From positions 496,001 to 560,000 of the forward strand of contig NZ_CP009129.1 in NCBI RefSeq assembly GCF_000785555.1: a DNA stretch of 64,000 nt, written 5' to 3'. The position numbers and the translations under genes are program-made. Origin of the DNA: Planococcus sp. PAMC 21323 (GTDB lineage Bacteria > Bacillota > Bacilli > Bacillales_A > Planococcaceae). Below are positions 25,601 through 35,354 of the stretch, piece by piece. Under the pieces are notes generated by a model. The model did no database searches. It was not told where the DNA came from and was given only the letters and a program-made list of their open reading frames with translations. Every line of letters starts with the position of its first letter. Within the stretch, counting starts at the first letter, position 1.

Positions 25601-25635
25601 AGACTGTTATCTGAAATAGATAGCAGTCTTTTATG
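25601..25635 (+). terminator. Terminator after the Ltp lipoprotein
   Basis: A 12-bp stem with one G-T pair (25601-25612 with 25618-25629) and TTTTAT tail. From here to 25878 nothing further was recognised. Confidence 0.85.
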
Positions 25636-25878
25636 TTGTACCGGATAGGAACAAGTAAAGGGATATCGTATGGTACTGTTCAGCTACTTGAAGATTGCTT
25701 CTAGAAATTTCTGAAAGGGCGAGGGATATGTCTATTCGAGTAGTTTTGCACCCATGAACGTCGCAAAATGTTTTTCTGTTAATAGCGTTTTTGATTGGGG
25801 TGTTCAAAAATCTTCTGCCGTAAAAATAGCTAGTTTTTTTCTCTGCGCAGTTTTAGTTCTAGTCTTGAAGTTTTACTT

Positions 25879-26160
25879 TCAGCAAATCGTCGCTTCGCCC
25901 ATTTTAATGCTGCCACTCTGTCCATCCACATAATCGATGCCCCATTCACAATTCTCTTTGTTCTCCCATTCAACGATGTACTGTCCACTTTCATAACCAA
26001 CGGAAAGTATGTCGACTGTGCCGATGGAATTTATATGGTGTTGCTCTACAAGTGCTGCAGCTTCATTTTCTGTAACAGTAGGATCGGTAGGAGAACAACC
26101 ACTAAATAGTAAAAGACATGTCAGTAAGATGCTGAGACTACTTGTTTTCAACTTATTCAC
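25879..26160 (-). CDS. Small lipoprotein of unknown function
   Basis: A 93-residue lipoprotein with a classical signal peptide and lipobox FSGC (Cys22). The mature part is about 70 residues and has two further Cys (in KENCEWG and the C-terminal ATIC) that could form a disulfide. No family recognised. It is divergent from the dynamin-like operon. A purine-rich AAGAGGTG lies upstream of the ATG. Confidence 0.65.
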   Translation of the reverse strand: MNKLKTSSLSILLTCLLLFSGCSPTDPTVTENEAAALVEQHHINSIGTVDILSVGYESGQYIVEWENKENCEWGIDYVDGQSGSIKMGEATIC

Positions 26161-26448
26161 CTCTTGTTAGGTAGACGGACACGGGAGAAGTAAGGTTACA
26201 TAGAAATTTTGAACCAACAGAAAAATAGATTTTAAAGAGAATATTAATAAAAATATAAAATATTTTGTTTTTTTACACTATAACAGTTAAATAATGTTAA
26301 TATATTTTTATTGAGTATCTATTTGCTGGGATGATTAAATAAGATATTCATACTAAAGAAAGAATTAGAATACATAAAAAATTTATAAATATGTAGAGCT
26401 TGTCTATCTTGCAGAGAAACTATTATTTGGAAATAAGGAGATGAAGAT

Positions 26449-28614
26449 ATGAAAACAATGGGAAATTCAATTGAATTTAGTAGCGACTTAACTATTAATA
26501 AAATGGTGAAAGATTTACATGAACTAATTGCAAAATTAAATCGCGTCAATATTGATACAGAAAGTATTGAATCGATATTCAACAACTTAAATGTTCTAAA
26601 TTTATTTTCAAAACGCCACATTATTTCTATAGCGGGTTTACAAAGTGTTGGGAAAACTTATTTAATCAAACAGGTTCTTGGGTTGCCAGAGGATCTTCTC
26701 TTATCAGAAGTGGGTGTTGGAGAAAAACGTCCTGTTTTAATCTCAGCAAATGCGAATTTAGATAAGATGCAATATTGTTGTACAAAGTCTATTCGTAATG
26801 CTTCGGGCAGCTTTGATGTGGTTACTTCATCTATTACAAAAGAGGAATTGAATATAGGGGTACAAAATCCAAGTAGCGATATGCTCTGGTTTGAAATTAT
26901 TTTACCTACCGATAAACAGCTTGGCCATCTAACTTTAGCTCTTTTACCAGGGTTTGAACGTAGTTCTCAATCGGATTCTCAAAAGTTTTTAGATATCTTT
27001 TTAAATTGTTCTACAGGAATAATTTTAGTTTTAAATCATATGCGCTTAGCTCAAATGGATCAAGACATACTTCTACAAAAAGTTTCGAGTACATATAAAG
27101 ATAAAATACCAGGATTCGTGTTAACACATGCTAGTGAATTATCAGAAGAGAAGAAAAAAAAGATTTCAGAAAATTTGTTGGAAAAATTTTCAATTGAAGA
27201 CAATTCACAAATAGTTTTTTCAGATAAAGATATGGCAAGTGTACCAACCGAGGTAGAACGTTTAATTAAACAAAATAGTCAATTTACTTTCGAATCACTA
27301 AGCTTGCACCATAAAAAATTATTATTAATTGGTCAGGATCTTTTTCAAGAACTAAGTAAAATAGAGAAAATAATTGAAGTTAAATATGATATAGATGATG
27401 ATTCAGACCAACTGCGCGTAATTCAAAAGGAGTTTATTAATCATCGTAAACAATACTTAAAAGATTTGAAAAAAAATATGGATCGTGAGATGAAACACCA
27501 CGTAAATAGGAGTATTGGATTAGTAAACAAAGATTTAGAAAATGAAAACCCTAACTTATGGAAAAAATTTAAATCAGCTTTCAAAAATGATTTATCATTT
27601 AAAGAAAGGCAGGAAATTTTAAGAGGTATAAATGTTATTTATGCTACTAAAGATCCTTTGAAAATTGATCATATGATGATTCAAACAATTGATCAAACAA
27701 CAAAAATTAAAGCAAATAAGTATGAGTCAACCACCGCTAAACCAATAACACAATTACAGCAATCGCAGACAGATTCATCACAAATTTCATTAAGTTTTTT
27801 ACAATCTAAAAATAAAGAAGAACCTAGTTTACGAAACAATTCGAATTCTACTCAAACCAAGGATAATACTTCGAAACAAGATGACACAGAATTTCTAAAT
27901 CGTGAAATTGAGCACACTTTGCAAGTAGTGAAAAGTTATTTGAATCCAGCTATAACTGATGTTAAATTAAGCAATAATGACCTACGATATATGCCTATTA
28001 TTGCTGGTGCGATTGCGCAACAAGTCATTGTGTCAAAGAAAATAATTAATCAACATGAGATTTCGGAAAGTGAAATGAATAACTACGACTCACTAAAAAC
28101 GAAAACAGGCAGTATAGATCCTTTTAAAAATGAAGTGAATAACTTAGCCCTTGATATGAAGCATATGGTTGCAGGAACAACAGTATTTTTTGGAATTGAT
28201 GCTATTGATGGAGAATTCAATGCTTTTGGTGCAATAGTAGCTACTTTAAAAGGGTTGGGCTTAGCAACGGGGGCAGCAACAGGAGTAGCCGGGATTGGAA
28301 TTGCAGCTTTTGCATCAGCACTCGCGATTAAAAAGGGTTCTGAAAAGATCGAAAAATATAAGTTTGAACGCCAAGATTATGCTAGTAATGTATTAACAGC
28401 CGCAGGAAATTATCAAGTAGAGTCCATGTTAGAACTTATGAATGAAATAATGGATGAAATGGAAGATAAATTAGTGTTGGCTTATCAATCGCGTCGCCAA
28501 AGCAAAGTGAATTTATCTGTCTATGAAGAAATCGATTCTCGTATTAGTCGGTTGAAATATGAGTGCGGAAAATTAAGGGAAGAAGCGTTCAGAAATGCAG
28601 CATTTATTAAGTGA
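26449..28614 (+). CDS. Dynamin-like GTPase, membrane-associated, with degenerate G3
   Basis: A 721-residue protein with an N-terminal GTPase domain. G1/P-loop is GLQSVGKT (63-70) and the switch region carries the RPV typical of dynamins. G3 reads LLPG (165-168), lacking the usual Asp. A possible G4 is VLTHASE. A long helical middle with a low-complexity Gln/Ser/Asn linker (about 420-480) follows. Near the C-terminus two Gly/Ala-rich hydrophobic stretches (about 570-625) could insert into membrane, then a final helix bundle. AAGGAG lies 8 nt before the ATG. It overlaps the next gene by 20 bases. AT content is much higher than in the genes to the left, suggesting acquisition. Confidence 0.8.
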   Translation: MKTMGNSIEFSSDLTINKMVKDLHELIAKLNRVNIDTESIESIFNNLNVLNLFSKRHIISIAGLQSVGKTYLIKQVLGLPEDLLLSEVGVGEKRPVLISANANLDKMQYCCTKSIRNASGSFDVVTSSITKEELNIGVQNPSSDMLWFEIILPTDKQLGHLTLALLPGFERSSQSDSQKFLDIFLNCSTGIILVLNHMRLAQMDQDILLQKVSSTYKDKIPGFVLTHASELSEEKKKKISENLLEKFSIEDNSQIVFSDKDMASVPTEVERLIKQNSQFTFESLSLHHKKLLLIGQDLFQELSKIEKIIEVKYDIDDDSDQLRVIQKEFINHRKQYLKDLKKNMDREMKHHVNRSIGLVNKDLENENPNLWKKFKSAFKNDLSFKERQEILRGINVIYATKDPLKIDHMMIQTIDQTTKIKANKYESTTAKPITQLQQSQTDSSQISLSFLQSKNKEEPSLRNNSNSTQTKDNTSKQDDTEFLNREIEHTLQVVKSYLNPAITDVKLSNNDLRYMPIIAGAIAQQVIVSKKIINQHEISESEMNNYDSLKTKTGSIDPFKNEVNNLALDMKHMVAGTTVFFGIDAIDGEFNAFGAIVATLKGLGLATGAATGVAGIGIAAFASALAIKKGSEKIEKYKFERQDYASNVLTAAGNYQVESMLELMNEIMDEMEDKLVLAYQSRRQSKVNLSVYEEIDSRISRLKYECGKLREEAFRNAAFIK

Positions 28615-30481
28615 ATTCCAACTACGTCGCCTTGACTGGGCATTTGAAGCAAAAGATAGTTTTTTGAACAATTTTCAAATTTTTGATGCAGTCGAGAAAA
28701 TGACAGAGAACAAAAAAGTTGTTGTTTCCGTCTACGGACCTACTCAAGTAGGTAAGACAACACTCATTTTAAGTCTGTTGGGAATAAAAGGGAATTACTT
28801 AGAAGAAATAACAGAATTTTTAAGAGGAAAGCGTGATGCAGGAAAATCTGCAACTGTCACTGTTACAAAATATAAAATTTCACCGACAGAAGATTATATT
28901 ATCAAGTTGCCAAATCAAAAAGACATAGTTATTCATACTCCTACCCAATTAGAAGAACATATGATGCAACTACGACATCAAGTAGAAACTGGAGCGATTC
29001 GAAGTGTAGAACCGGTTATGATTGCAATTCCTAAATCAAAGTTTAACGACCAAGAAACTAAGATAGAATTAATTGACTTACCTGGCATTGAATCTGCTGA
29101 AGAGAAAGAAGTAAAACATGTTGAACGTTGCGTGAATTACTGGATTCCTAACTCCCATATTTGTCTAATAGTAAATGGTGCTGGAGATTTAACGTTTTTA
29201 CGTGATATTCAAATGTTGCAGCTCAAGAACTGGTATGATTATCCCGAGAAATATTTTGTTGTTTTAACACGCGCTTTTTCACCTGAATCTGTGCAACGGC
29301 GAATTGATTCTAATCAAATAAAAAATACTAATGAAGTGATGGATTACTATAACAAGCAAGTGCAGGAAATTATAAAAATTCCACCTGGTACTATTTATCC
29401 TATAGAAATTGGTCAAAGTTTAAAACGATTAACGCAAGCCGAAAAATTGTTAGCAGATGATATTTTCACTCAATTAAAAGAGAAAGTTCGAACTGTCGAT
29501 TTTCATAAAATTTCCTTTAGTTTTTTGACAGGCTATTATCAAGAGATATTGAAGAAAAGTGAGAAAGAAATAGAAAACCTAGAATTTGCGATAAAGGAAA
29601 AAGAAGAGGAACACTGTTTTTTATTGAAACTGCTTTCGAAAAGTGATATGGAAAAAAAGAAAGTTTTAAGAAAATTGAGTGAACAAAAGTCTGTTTTAAA
29701 AGAAAATCAACAAGCGTTTGTGGAATTATATGAGAAAGTATTTAAAAAATCAACTTTATCAAAACTAGTAAAGTCGAGTTATGATAGCAAAAATCCAGAG
29801 AAAAAGGCTAGTAAGTTGAATCAGCTTACTTCAACTATTATTTTTGAAGTTGAAGATAAATTGAAAGATACGCTAAAGGAAATGAATAAATATTTAGAGG
29901 AAGTCAACGAAGCATGCGAATTAACTCGTAATGAAAAACTTCTAATGAATGAGAATGTAGAAATTATTTTTGATAATTGGGATTATTCGAAAATGGATAA
30001 TTATATTTCAAAAAAAAACTTTAATGCCAAAAAGCAGTCAATGTCTAAAAGTTTGACAGAGAGTGTTAGTAAAACTTGTATTAAGGTACAAAATTCCAAA
30101 AGTAAACTAAAGGTAAAGTGGGAAGTAATCGAACAAGACTTTAAAGATCGTGAATATCGTGTGACAAATAGATTTAATGTGAAAGAACAAGAACTACAGG
30201 AATTAATTCGCATAAAGAAAGACGAAATACGAATTTTAGAAAAAGAATTGAAAGTTGATCTTCAGCACTGGAACAGAGATTTAGAGCATGCGACAAAATA
30301 TAGGAATTACTTTATAAAGCATTTTTTGGTACGAAAAGAATCATTATTGAAAATGGCCGTTTCTGACAATGTAGAAGAAAGATATTTGGCAAATCTTTAT
30401 CTCTATACACTAGGTAGTGATGCCACAAAAATTATTAATTCATTGGAGTTTAATCATGGAGACAAAACAAAAAAAAATTAA
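28595..30481 (+). CDS. Dynamin-like GTPase, second subunit
   Basis: A 628-residue protein with a complete-looking GTPase domain: G1 GPTQVGKT (48-55), G2 Thr in KSATVTVTKY, G3 DLPGIE (161-166) and a likely G4 VVLTRAF. The rest is long charged helix and coiled coil (about 300-420 and 490-570). No clear membrane segment is seen. It overlaps the preceding gene by 20 bases and the next by about 26, so the three are coupled. An asymmetric pair, one degenerate and one canonical GTPase, suggests a heteromeric machine like the Leo/Eleos or tandem DynA proteins. Confidence 0.8.
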   Translation: MQHLLSEFQLRRLDWAFEAKDSFLNNFQIFDAVEKMTENKKVVVSVYGPTQVGKTTLILSLLGIKGNYLEEITEFLRGKRDAGKSATVTVTKYKISPTEDYIIKLPNQKDIVIHTPTQLEEHMMQLRHQVETGAIRSVEPVMIAIPKSKFNDQETKIELIDLPGIESAEEKEVKHVERCVNYWIPNSHICLIVNGAGDLTFLRDIQMLQLKNWYDYPEKYFVVLTRAFSPESVQRRIDSNQIKNTNEVMDYYNKQVQEIIKIPPGTIYPIEIGQSLKRLTQAEKLLADDIFTQLKEKVRTVDFHKISFSFLTGYYQEILKKSEKEIENLEFAIKEKEEEHCFLLKLLSKSDMEKKKVLRKLSEQKSVLKENQQAFVELYEKVFKKSTLSKLVKSSYDSKNPEKKASKLNQLTSTIIFEVEDKLKDTLKEMNKYLEEVNEACELTRNEKLLMNENVEIIFDNWDYSKMDNYISKKNFNAKKQSMSKSLTESVSKTCIKVQNSKSKLKVKWEVIEQDFKDREYRVTNRFNVKEQELQELIRIKKDEIRILEKELKVDLQHWNRDLEHATKYRNYFIKHFLVRKESLLKMAVSDNVEERYLANLYLYTLGSDATKIINSLEFNHGDKTKKN

Positions 30482-31436
30482 AACAAATGACGATTATTTG
30501 TATGAAGAAGCTTTAAGTTCCTTAAAAGAATTAAATCAAGAAGTCTTTTTAAATAATTTAAATGAACAATTAAAACAATTTATTCAGAAAGTATCTATGG
30601 AGGTAGCTGAATTAAAGTCTCAAATTAAAGATGATACTCTAATCACGAATTCAACTCTAGCTTCTGTTAACTCTGAATTTGGCTCTGCGATTGAAAATTT
30701 TACAGACGAAACAAAAGAAAATTTAGAAATGCAAGATGGTCAAATCCGCAACTATTTTAGTGATTTTCTTAATTATCTTAATGCGAAGCTAGAAGAAACA
30801 TTAGCTACTGCACAAGAATCAAACGATTTATTAATTCAAAATATAACTACATCAATTCATAAACACGAAGAGCGTTTTGAACAATTTAATAATCGTCATG
30901 ACGCTATTTACCAAGTCCTCCAAAGTGAAAATGTAAAATTTGAGCATTTGGTAGAAAACTTTAGAGACAGTACGACACAAAGTATTGCAGTGTTAAAAAA
31001 GATTCATCTAAATTGGCTTTCAGCTATTGAAGAATTGCAATCAAAATTTTTGGTGGAAATAGACAAAATACAAGAAGTAAATAAAAAGCATCAAACATTT
31101 ATCGACCAGTCGAATAGTGCTGTTATATTTGAACTTAGTCAGTTAAAGAAAAATCATGAGCGCTTAGAAAAAAATATAGAACAGCATGAACAACGGCAGC
31201 AATTTCTAAAACAAGAGACAGAGCAGTCGTTAAATCAATTTAAGGCATTCATGAGCGAGCAGCAAAAATCAAACTTAGAAACTATTTTTGATCAGATGAG
31301 AAATGAGCGCAATAATATAGAGACAAAACTAGAAGAACAAGAAAAACTAATAAAAATCAATCAAAAAACGAACAATATTTTCTCCACAATCATATGTGCC
31401 ATGGTAATTGCGCTCATTGTGTTGCAGTTTGGCTAG
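30456..31436 (+). CDS. Tail-anchored coiled-coil protein of the dynamin operon
   Basis: A 326-residue protein that is almost wholly alpha-helical coiled coil, rich in Glu, Gln, Asn and Lys, ending in one hydrophobic segment (STIICAMVIALIVLQFG, the last 20 residues). It is therefore probably anchored in the membrane by its C-terminus with the coiled coil in the cytosol. ATG 30456 has a TTGGAG site about 8 nt upstream and lies inside the end of the second GTPase gene. No family is recognised. The layout suggests a membrane receptor or tether for the GTPases. Confidence 0.72.
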   Translation: METKQKKIKTNDDYLYEEALSSLKELNQEVFLNNLNEQLKQFIQKVSMEVAELKSQIKDDTLITNSTLASVNSEFGSAIENFTDETKENLEMQDGQIRNYFSDFLNYLNAKLEETLATAQESNDLLIQNITTSIHKHEERFEQFNNRHDAIYQVLQSENVKFEHLVENFRDSTTQSIAVLKKIHLNWLSAIEELQSKFLVEIDKIQEVNKKHQTFIDQSNSAVIFELSQLKKNHERLEKNIEQHEQRQQFLKQETEQSLNQFKAFMSEQQKSNLETIFDQMRNERNNIETKLEEQEKLIKINQKTNNIFSTIICAMVIALIVLQFG

Positions 31437-31492
31437 AAATAATGGTATCACCTGCCCGCGAAATGGACTCCTCTACATAAGAGACAATCCAT

Positions 31493-31527
31493 TTTACTTC
31501 GACCAACATGTACGCTATAATGTACAT
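31493..31527 (+). promoter_or_regulatory. Toxin-antitoxin promoter and operator
   Basis: TTTACT (31493-31498) and TATAAT (31516-31521) are 17 bases apart. The inverted repeat ATGTAC (31508-31513) / GTACAT (31522-31527) brackets the -10 box, as expected for autorepression by the antitoxin complex. Confidence 0.72.
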
Positions 31528-31544
31528 AAAAGGAGATGGTGAAC

Positions 31545-31832
31545 ATGTCATCAATTACTGCTACAACTCCAACCAATCTTAGAAAAAATCTTTTTAATGT
31601 TTTAGAAGATGTTACAGAAGCTAACACAGAAGTTATCATTACGCTAAAGTCTGGTAAAAATGCTGTATTAATTTCTGAAGATGAATTGAATTCCTATCGT
31701 GAAATGGCTCATTTGATGTCTACGAAAGAGAATAGAGATAGACTTAATGAAGCCATTACTCAGCTTGAAAATGGCAAGGGAACGGTTCGAGAGTTACTCG
31801 AGGAAGATAAACATGCTGAAAGTCTGGTCTGA
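31545..31832 (+). CDS. Antitoxin, YefM/Phd family
   Basis: A 95-residue antitoxin: Phd/YefM DNA-binding fold (ATTPTNLRKNLFNVLEDV, then EVIITLKSGKNAVLISEDEL) and a disordered acidic C-terminal tail that in this family wraps the toxin. ATG 31545 is 8 nt from AGGAGA, while the earlier ATG at 31536 overlaps it. The last 20 bases overlap the toxin start. Confidence 0.9.
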   Translation: MSSITATTPTNLRKNLFNVLEDVTEANTEVIITLKSGKNAVLISEDELNSYREMAHLMSTKENRDRLNEAITQLENGKGTVRELLEEDKHAESLV

Positions 31833-32067
31833 TCAGGCGTGGGAAGATTACCTTCATTGGCAAGCTACTGATAAAAAGATTGTGAAAAAAATTAACAAAT
31901 TAATAAAAGAAATCGAGCGTCATCCATATACGGGACTTGGTAAACCAGAACCGCTGAAACATGACTGGACTGGTTATTGGTCTAGGCAGATTACACAAGA
32001 GCACCGCTTGGTTTATAAAGTTGAAAATGATTCCGTTAAAATTGCGCAAGCAAGATTTCATTATTGA
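31813..32067 (+). CDS. Toxin, YoeB/Txe family mRNA endonuclease
   Basis: An 84-residue RelE-superfamily toxin. It shows the YoeB hallmarks: WSDQAWEDYLHWQ at the N-terminus, HPYTGLGKPEPLKHDWTGYWSRQI in the middle, and EHRLVYKV with a C-terminal ARFHY carrying the catalytic His/Tyr. It cleaves mRNA at the ribosome A site. The start ATG at 31813 has CGAGGAAG 8 nt upstream. Confidence 0.92.
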   Translation: MLKVWSDQAWEDYLHWQATDKKIVKKINKLIKEIERHPYTGLGKPEPLKHDWTGYWSRQITQEHRLVYKVENDSVKIAQARFHY

Positions 32068-32128
32068 AAAGTGTTCCTATCCTTATGGGCTTTAAAACTA
32101 GTAAGGAAATTTTATATAGTTATTGTTT

Positions 32129-32158
32129 GCGGATCCATTTGGGTTCGCTTTTTTTTAA
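32129..32158 (+). terminator. Terminator after the toxin gene
   Basis: GCGGATCC pairs with GGTTCGC (one wobble or mismatch), followed by eight T. Confidence 0.7.
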
Positions 32159-32298
32159 TTTAAGAAGCTTATGCAGATTTATTGATTGTAACAACAAATT
32201 CAAATCAAGTTTTCTTTAACATACCCCTCAGTTACATTCTCCCTCCAATGTGGTAAAATTATCTAAATAGAATGACTACCATAAGAGGGGGATATCAT

Positions 32299-35058
32299 AT
32301 GGTACATCAAGCAAGAACGCAGTCGGAAGCGCAGCTGGAAAACGAGATGATCGAGCAACTCGTGGGTCAAGGATATGAACGAGTTTCCATTCCTTCTGTC
32401 CAAGCATTACAAGATAACTTCCGCACACAAATCAACAAGCTAAACGAAGAAAACCTAGAAGGACAAGCGTTGTCTGATAAAGAGTTTGAGCGATTGCTGT
32501 TGAAGATTGAAGGCAAGAGCGTGTTTGAGTCGGCTAAAATTTTGCGCGATAAGGAAATCATTTCGCGCGATGACGACAGCATCCTTTACTTGAAATTATT
32601 CGATACGCAAAACTATCAAAACAACTTTCTCCAAGTGACGCATCAAACCACGGTGGTGGGACGTTACACAAATCGCTATGATGTGACATTGCTGATCAAC
32701 GGCTTGCCACTCGTTCAAATTGAATTAAAACGGAGAGGTCTTCATTTTGCTGAAGGCTTTAACCAAATTATGCGCTACCGTAAAGATTCTTACGGTGGTT
32801 TGTTTAACTTTCTGCAAGTTTTTGTAGTGTCAAACGGCGTTGACACGAAGTATTTTGCCAACTCGGACCGGGAGCCGATGAAGAGTTTGATGTTTTTCTG
32901 GTCGGACGATGCCAATAAACGCATCACGAAACTAGATGCATTTACTGCTTCTTTCTTAAACCCCGTCATGTTACAAAATGTTTTGTCCAAATACATGATC
33001 ATAAACGAAACCGATAAACACTTGATGGTCATGCGCCCTTATCAAATTTATGCGGTTGAACGCATTCTCCACCAAACCATTGAAAAAGAAGAAAATGGCT
33101 ATGTGTGGCACACGACCGGGAGCGGGAAAACTTTAACTTCCTTTAAAGCCAGCGAACTTTTAGCGCAGCAAGAAGACATCAAGAAAGTCATTTTCCTCGT
33201 TGACCGAAAAGACTTGGATTCGCAAACGATGGAAGAGTTTAATAAATTCGAAAAAGACTCTGTCGACCGAACAACCAAAACCGGAGTGTTGGTCAAGCAG
33301 TTAAAAGATCCGAACCGGAAACGAATCATCACAACGATTCAAAAAATGGCACACGCCGTTAAAACGGAACGGTACCGCGACGTGATGAAACTATACGAAA
33401 ACGAAAAAGTCGTTTTTGTTATTGATGAATGTCATCGCTCGCAATTTGGTGAGATGAATTTACTGATCAAACGTCATTTCAAACGCGCGCAATACATCGG
33501 TTTTACCGGCACCCCGCGTTTTGTCGACAACAAATCACAAGACGGCCGCACCACATCGGATTTATTTCAAGACTGTTTGCATACCTACTTGATTAAAGAC
33601 GCCATTCATGATGGCAACGTGCTCGGCTTTTCAGTCGAATACGTCAGTACGATGAAAGGCAAAGACGGCATCGATGACGTCACCAAAGTGCCGGGCATTG
33701 ACCAACAAGAATTGTGGCTAGCAGATACACGCATAGACATGATCGCGCGTCACATCGCAAGCATTCATTCGAATAAAACACATAATAAGAAATACACCGG
33801 TTTACTGACGGCAGAAAGCATTCCAGCTGCGATCAAGTATTACGATGCCTTTAAGAAAATCGATTCGGGCATGAAAATTACGTCGATTTTTAGTTTTGGG
33901 ACAAATGAAGAAAGTGTGGAAGGCGAAGAACATTCGCGTCATTCACTCGAACGCATTATGGAAGATTTCAATCAAGAATTTGGCAGCAATCACACGACGG
34001 AAAACTTCTCTTCTTATTTTGCGGATGTTTCGAAAAAAGTGAAATCCGCACAAATTGATTTGCTGATTGTCGTTGATATGTTCTTAACCGGCTTTGACGC
34101 CAAAACCTTGAGTACTTTATACGTGGACCGACCGTTAAAGCACCACGGCTTGATCCAAGCGTATTCACGGACAAACCGTGTTGAAGGGCCGAAAAAACAA
34201 TACGGCAATATTGTGTGCTACCGCAATTTAAAAGAAGAAACAGATACGGCTGTTCGGTTATTTTCTCAAACGGGAGACACGGAAACGGTTCTGATGAAAC
34301 CTTACGATCAATACTTGGCAGACTTTAAAGACCAACTAGACCAACTTCTCGACATTGCGGTTTCACCAGAAGCGGTAGACGACTTAGAAGGCGAATCCAA
34401 GCAAAAAGAGTTTGTTATTTCATTTCGCGACTTAACACGCATTCTTACAAAGTTAAAAACATTTGTGGAATATGACTTTAACCAACCCGACATGGGCATT
34501 AGCGAACAAACCTATAAAGATTTCAGAAGCAAATACTTACTTCTTTATGAAAACGATAAAAACGCCAAAGATAAAGTGTCCGTCATTAACGATATCGATT
34601 TTGAAATCGAATTGATGCAGACGGACAAAATCAATGTCGATTATATTCTTGAGCTCTTGCGCAATACAAACTTTGAAAATAAAAACGAGCGTGACGCAGC
34701 GGTGCGTCGTGCGATTAAAGAAGTGAACGAAGCATCAAGCGATGAAATGCGCTTGAAACGAGATCTATTATTGGAATTCTTACAAGGCGTTGCGCCAACG
34801 CTTACGAATAAAGACTCGATTGATCAGAAATACCACGACTTTGAAAACGAGCGTCGCAAACGCGAAATCCAAGCAATGTCTGAGAAAGTCCAAGTGGCAG
34901 AAGACCGGCTCGAGTATTTTATGAAAGAATATGAGTATACGGGCGTATCCCCTGATCAAGAAATCAATGACGCGATCAAAGCACCGTTTAAAGAAAAGCG
35001 GAAACGTGTTCAGGCGTTAAAGGATTTTATCTATGATAATGTGAGGAAGTATTCTTGA
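32299..35058 (+). CDS. hsdR: Type I restriction enzyme, R subunit
   Basis: A 919-residue HsdR. The N-terminal nuclease core is visible as YDVTLLINGLPLVQIELKRRG (Asp...Glu-x-Lys). The SF2 translocase has Walker A TTGSGKT (about 270), DECH box VIDECHRSQ, motif III GFTGTP and motif VI-like QAYSRTNRVEG. The ATG at 32299 has AGAGGGGG 8 nt upstream, better than the ATG at 32272. It cuts unmodified DNA and translocates it in complex with HsdM and HsdS. Confidence 0.95.
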   Translation: MVHQARTQSEAQLENEMIEQLVGQGYERVSIPSVQALQDNFRTQINKLNEENLEGQALSDKEFERLLLKIEGKSVFESAKILRDKEIISRDDDSILYLKLFDTQNYQNNFLQVTHQTTVVGRYTNRYDVTLLINGLPLVQIELKRRGLHFAEGFNQIMRYRKDSYGGLFNFLQVFVVSNGVDTKYFANSDREPMKSLMFFWSDDANKRITKLDAFTASFLNPVMLQNVLSKYMIINETDKHLMVMRPYQIYAVERILHQTIEKEENGYVWHTTGSGKTLTSFKASELLAQQEDIKKVIFLVDRKDLDSQTMEEFNKFEKDSVDRTTKTGVLVKQLKDPNRKRIITTIQKMAHAVKTERYRDVMKLYENEKVVFVIDECHRSQFGEMNLLIKRHFKRAQYIGFTGTPRFVDNKSQDGRTTSDLFQDCLHTYLIKDAIHDGNVLGFSVEYVSTMKGKDGIDDVTKVPGIDQQELWLADTRIDMIARHIASIHSNKTHNKKYTGLLTAESIPAAIKYYDAFKKIDSGMKITSIFSFGTNEESVEGEEHSRHSLERIMEDFNQEFGSNHTTENFSSYFADVSKKVKSAQIDLLIVVDMFLTGFDAKTLSTLYVDRPLKHHGLIQAYSRTNRVEGPKKQYGNIVCYRNLKEETDTAVRLFSQTGDTETVLMKPYDQYLADFKDQLDQLLDIAVSPEAVDDLEGESKQKEFVISFRDLTRILTKLKTFVEYDFNQPDMGISEQTYKDFRSKYLLLYENDKNAKDKVSVINDIDFEIELMQTDKINVDYILELLRNTNFENKNERDAAVRRAIKEVNEASSDEMRLKRDLLLEFLQGVAPTLTNKDSIDQKYHDFENERRKREIQAMSEKVQVAEDRLEYFMKEYEYTGVSPDQEINDAIKAPFKEKRKRVQALKDFIYDNVRKYS

Positions 35059-35080
35059 ACAAACATCACTCATAAAAAAC

Positions 35081-35172
35081 GCTTCGGACGCTTTGGGGAT
35101 GCCTCCCACAATAAGCCAGGCGAAAAAACCGCCAGTCTTATTGCTCCGGCTACCCCGTGGACGCGCCGAAGC
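35081..35172. repeat. Long imperfect palindromic element, copy 3
   Basis: GCTTCGGACGCTTTGGGG on the left pairs with CCCCGTGGACGCGCCGAAGC on the right, enclosing a second hairpin (AATAAGCC...GTCTTATT). It sits between hsdR and hsdM. To its right, CACAATTG TTCCT CAAATTGTG near 35270 forms another small inverted repeat. Confidence 0.6.
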
Positions 35173-35354
35173 TTAGTGCGTAAAATCTAACAAAGCAACT
35201 GATGAGAGACTATAATAGTAAAAGACCTGCAAGTAGCGGGCACAACAAACTTCACGCCACGGTGACAGACACAATTGTTCCTCAAATTGTGACTGACGCG
35301 GGGGCGCAATTGTAGCAGAATAGAACGTATCGATCACACCAAAGGAGAATCACA

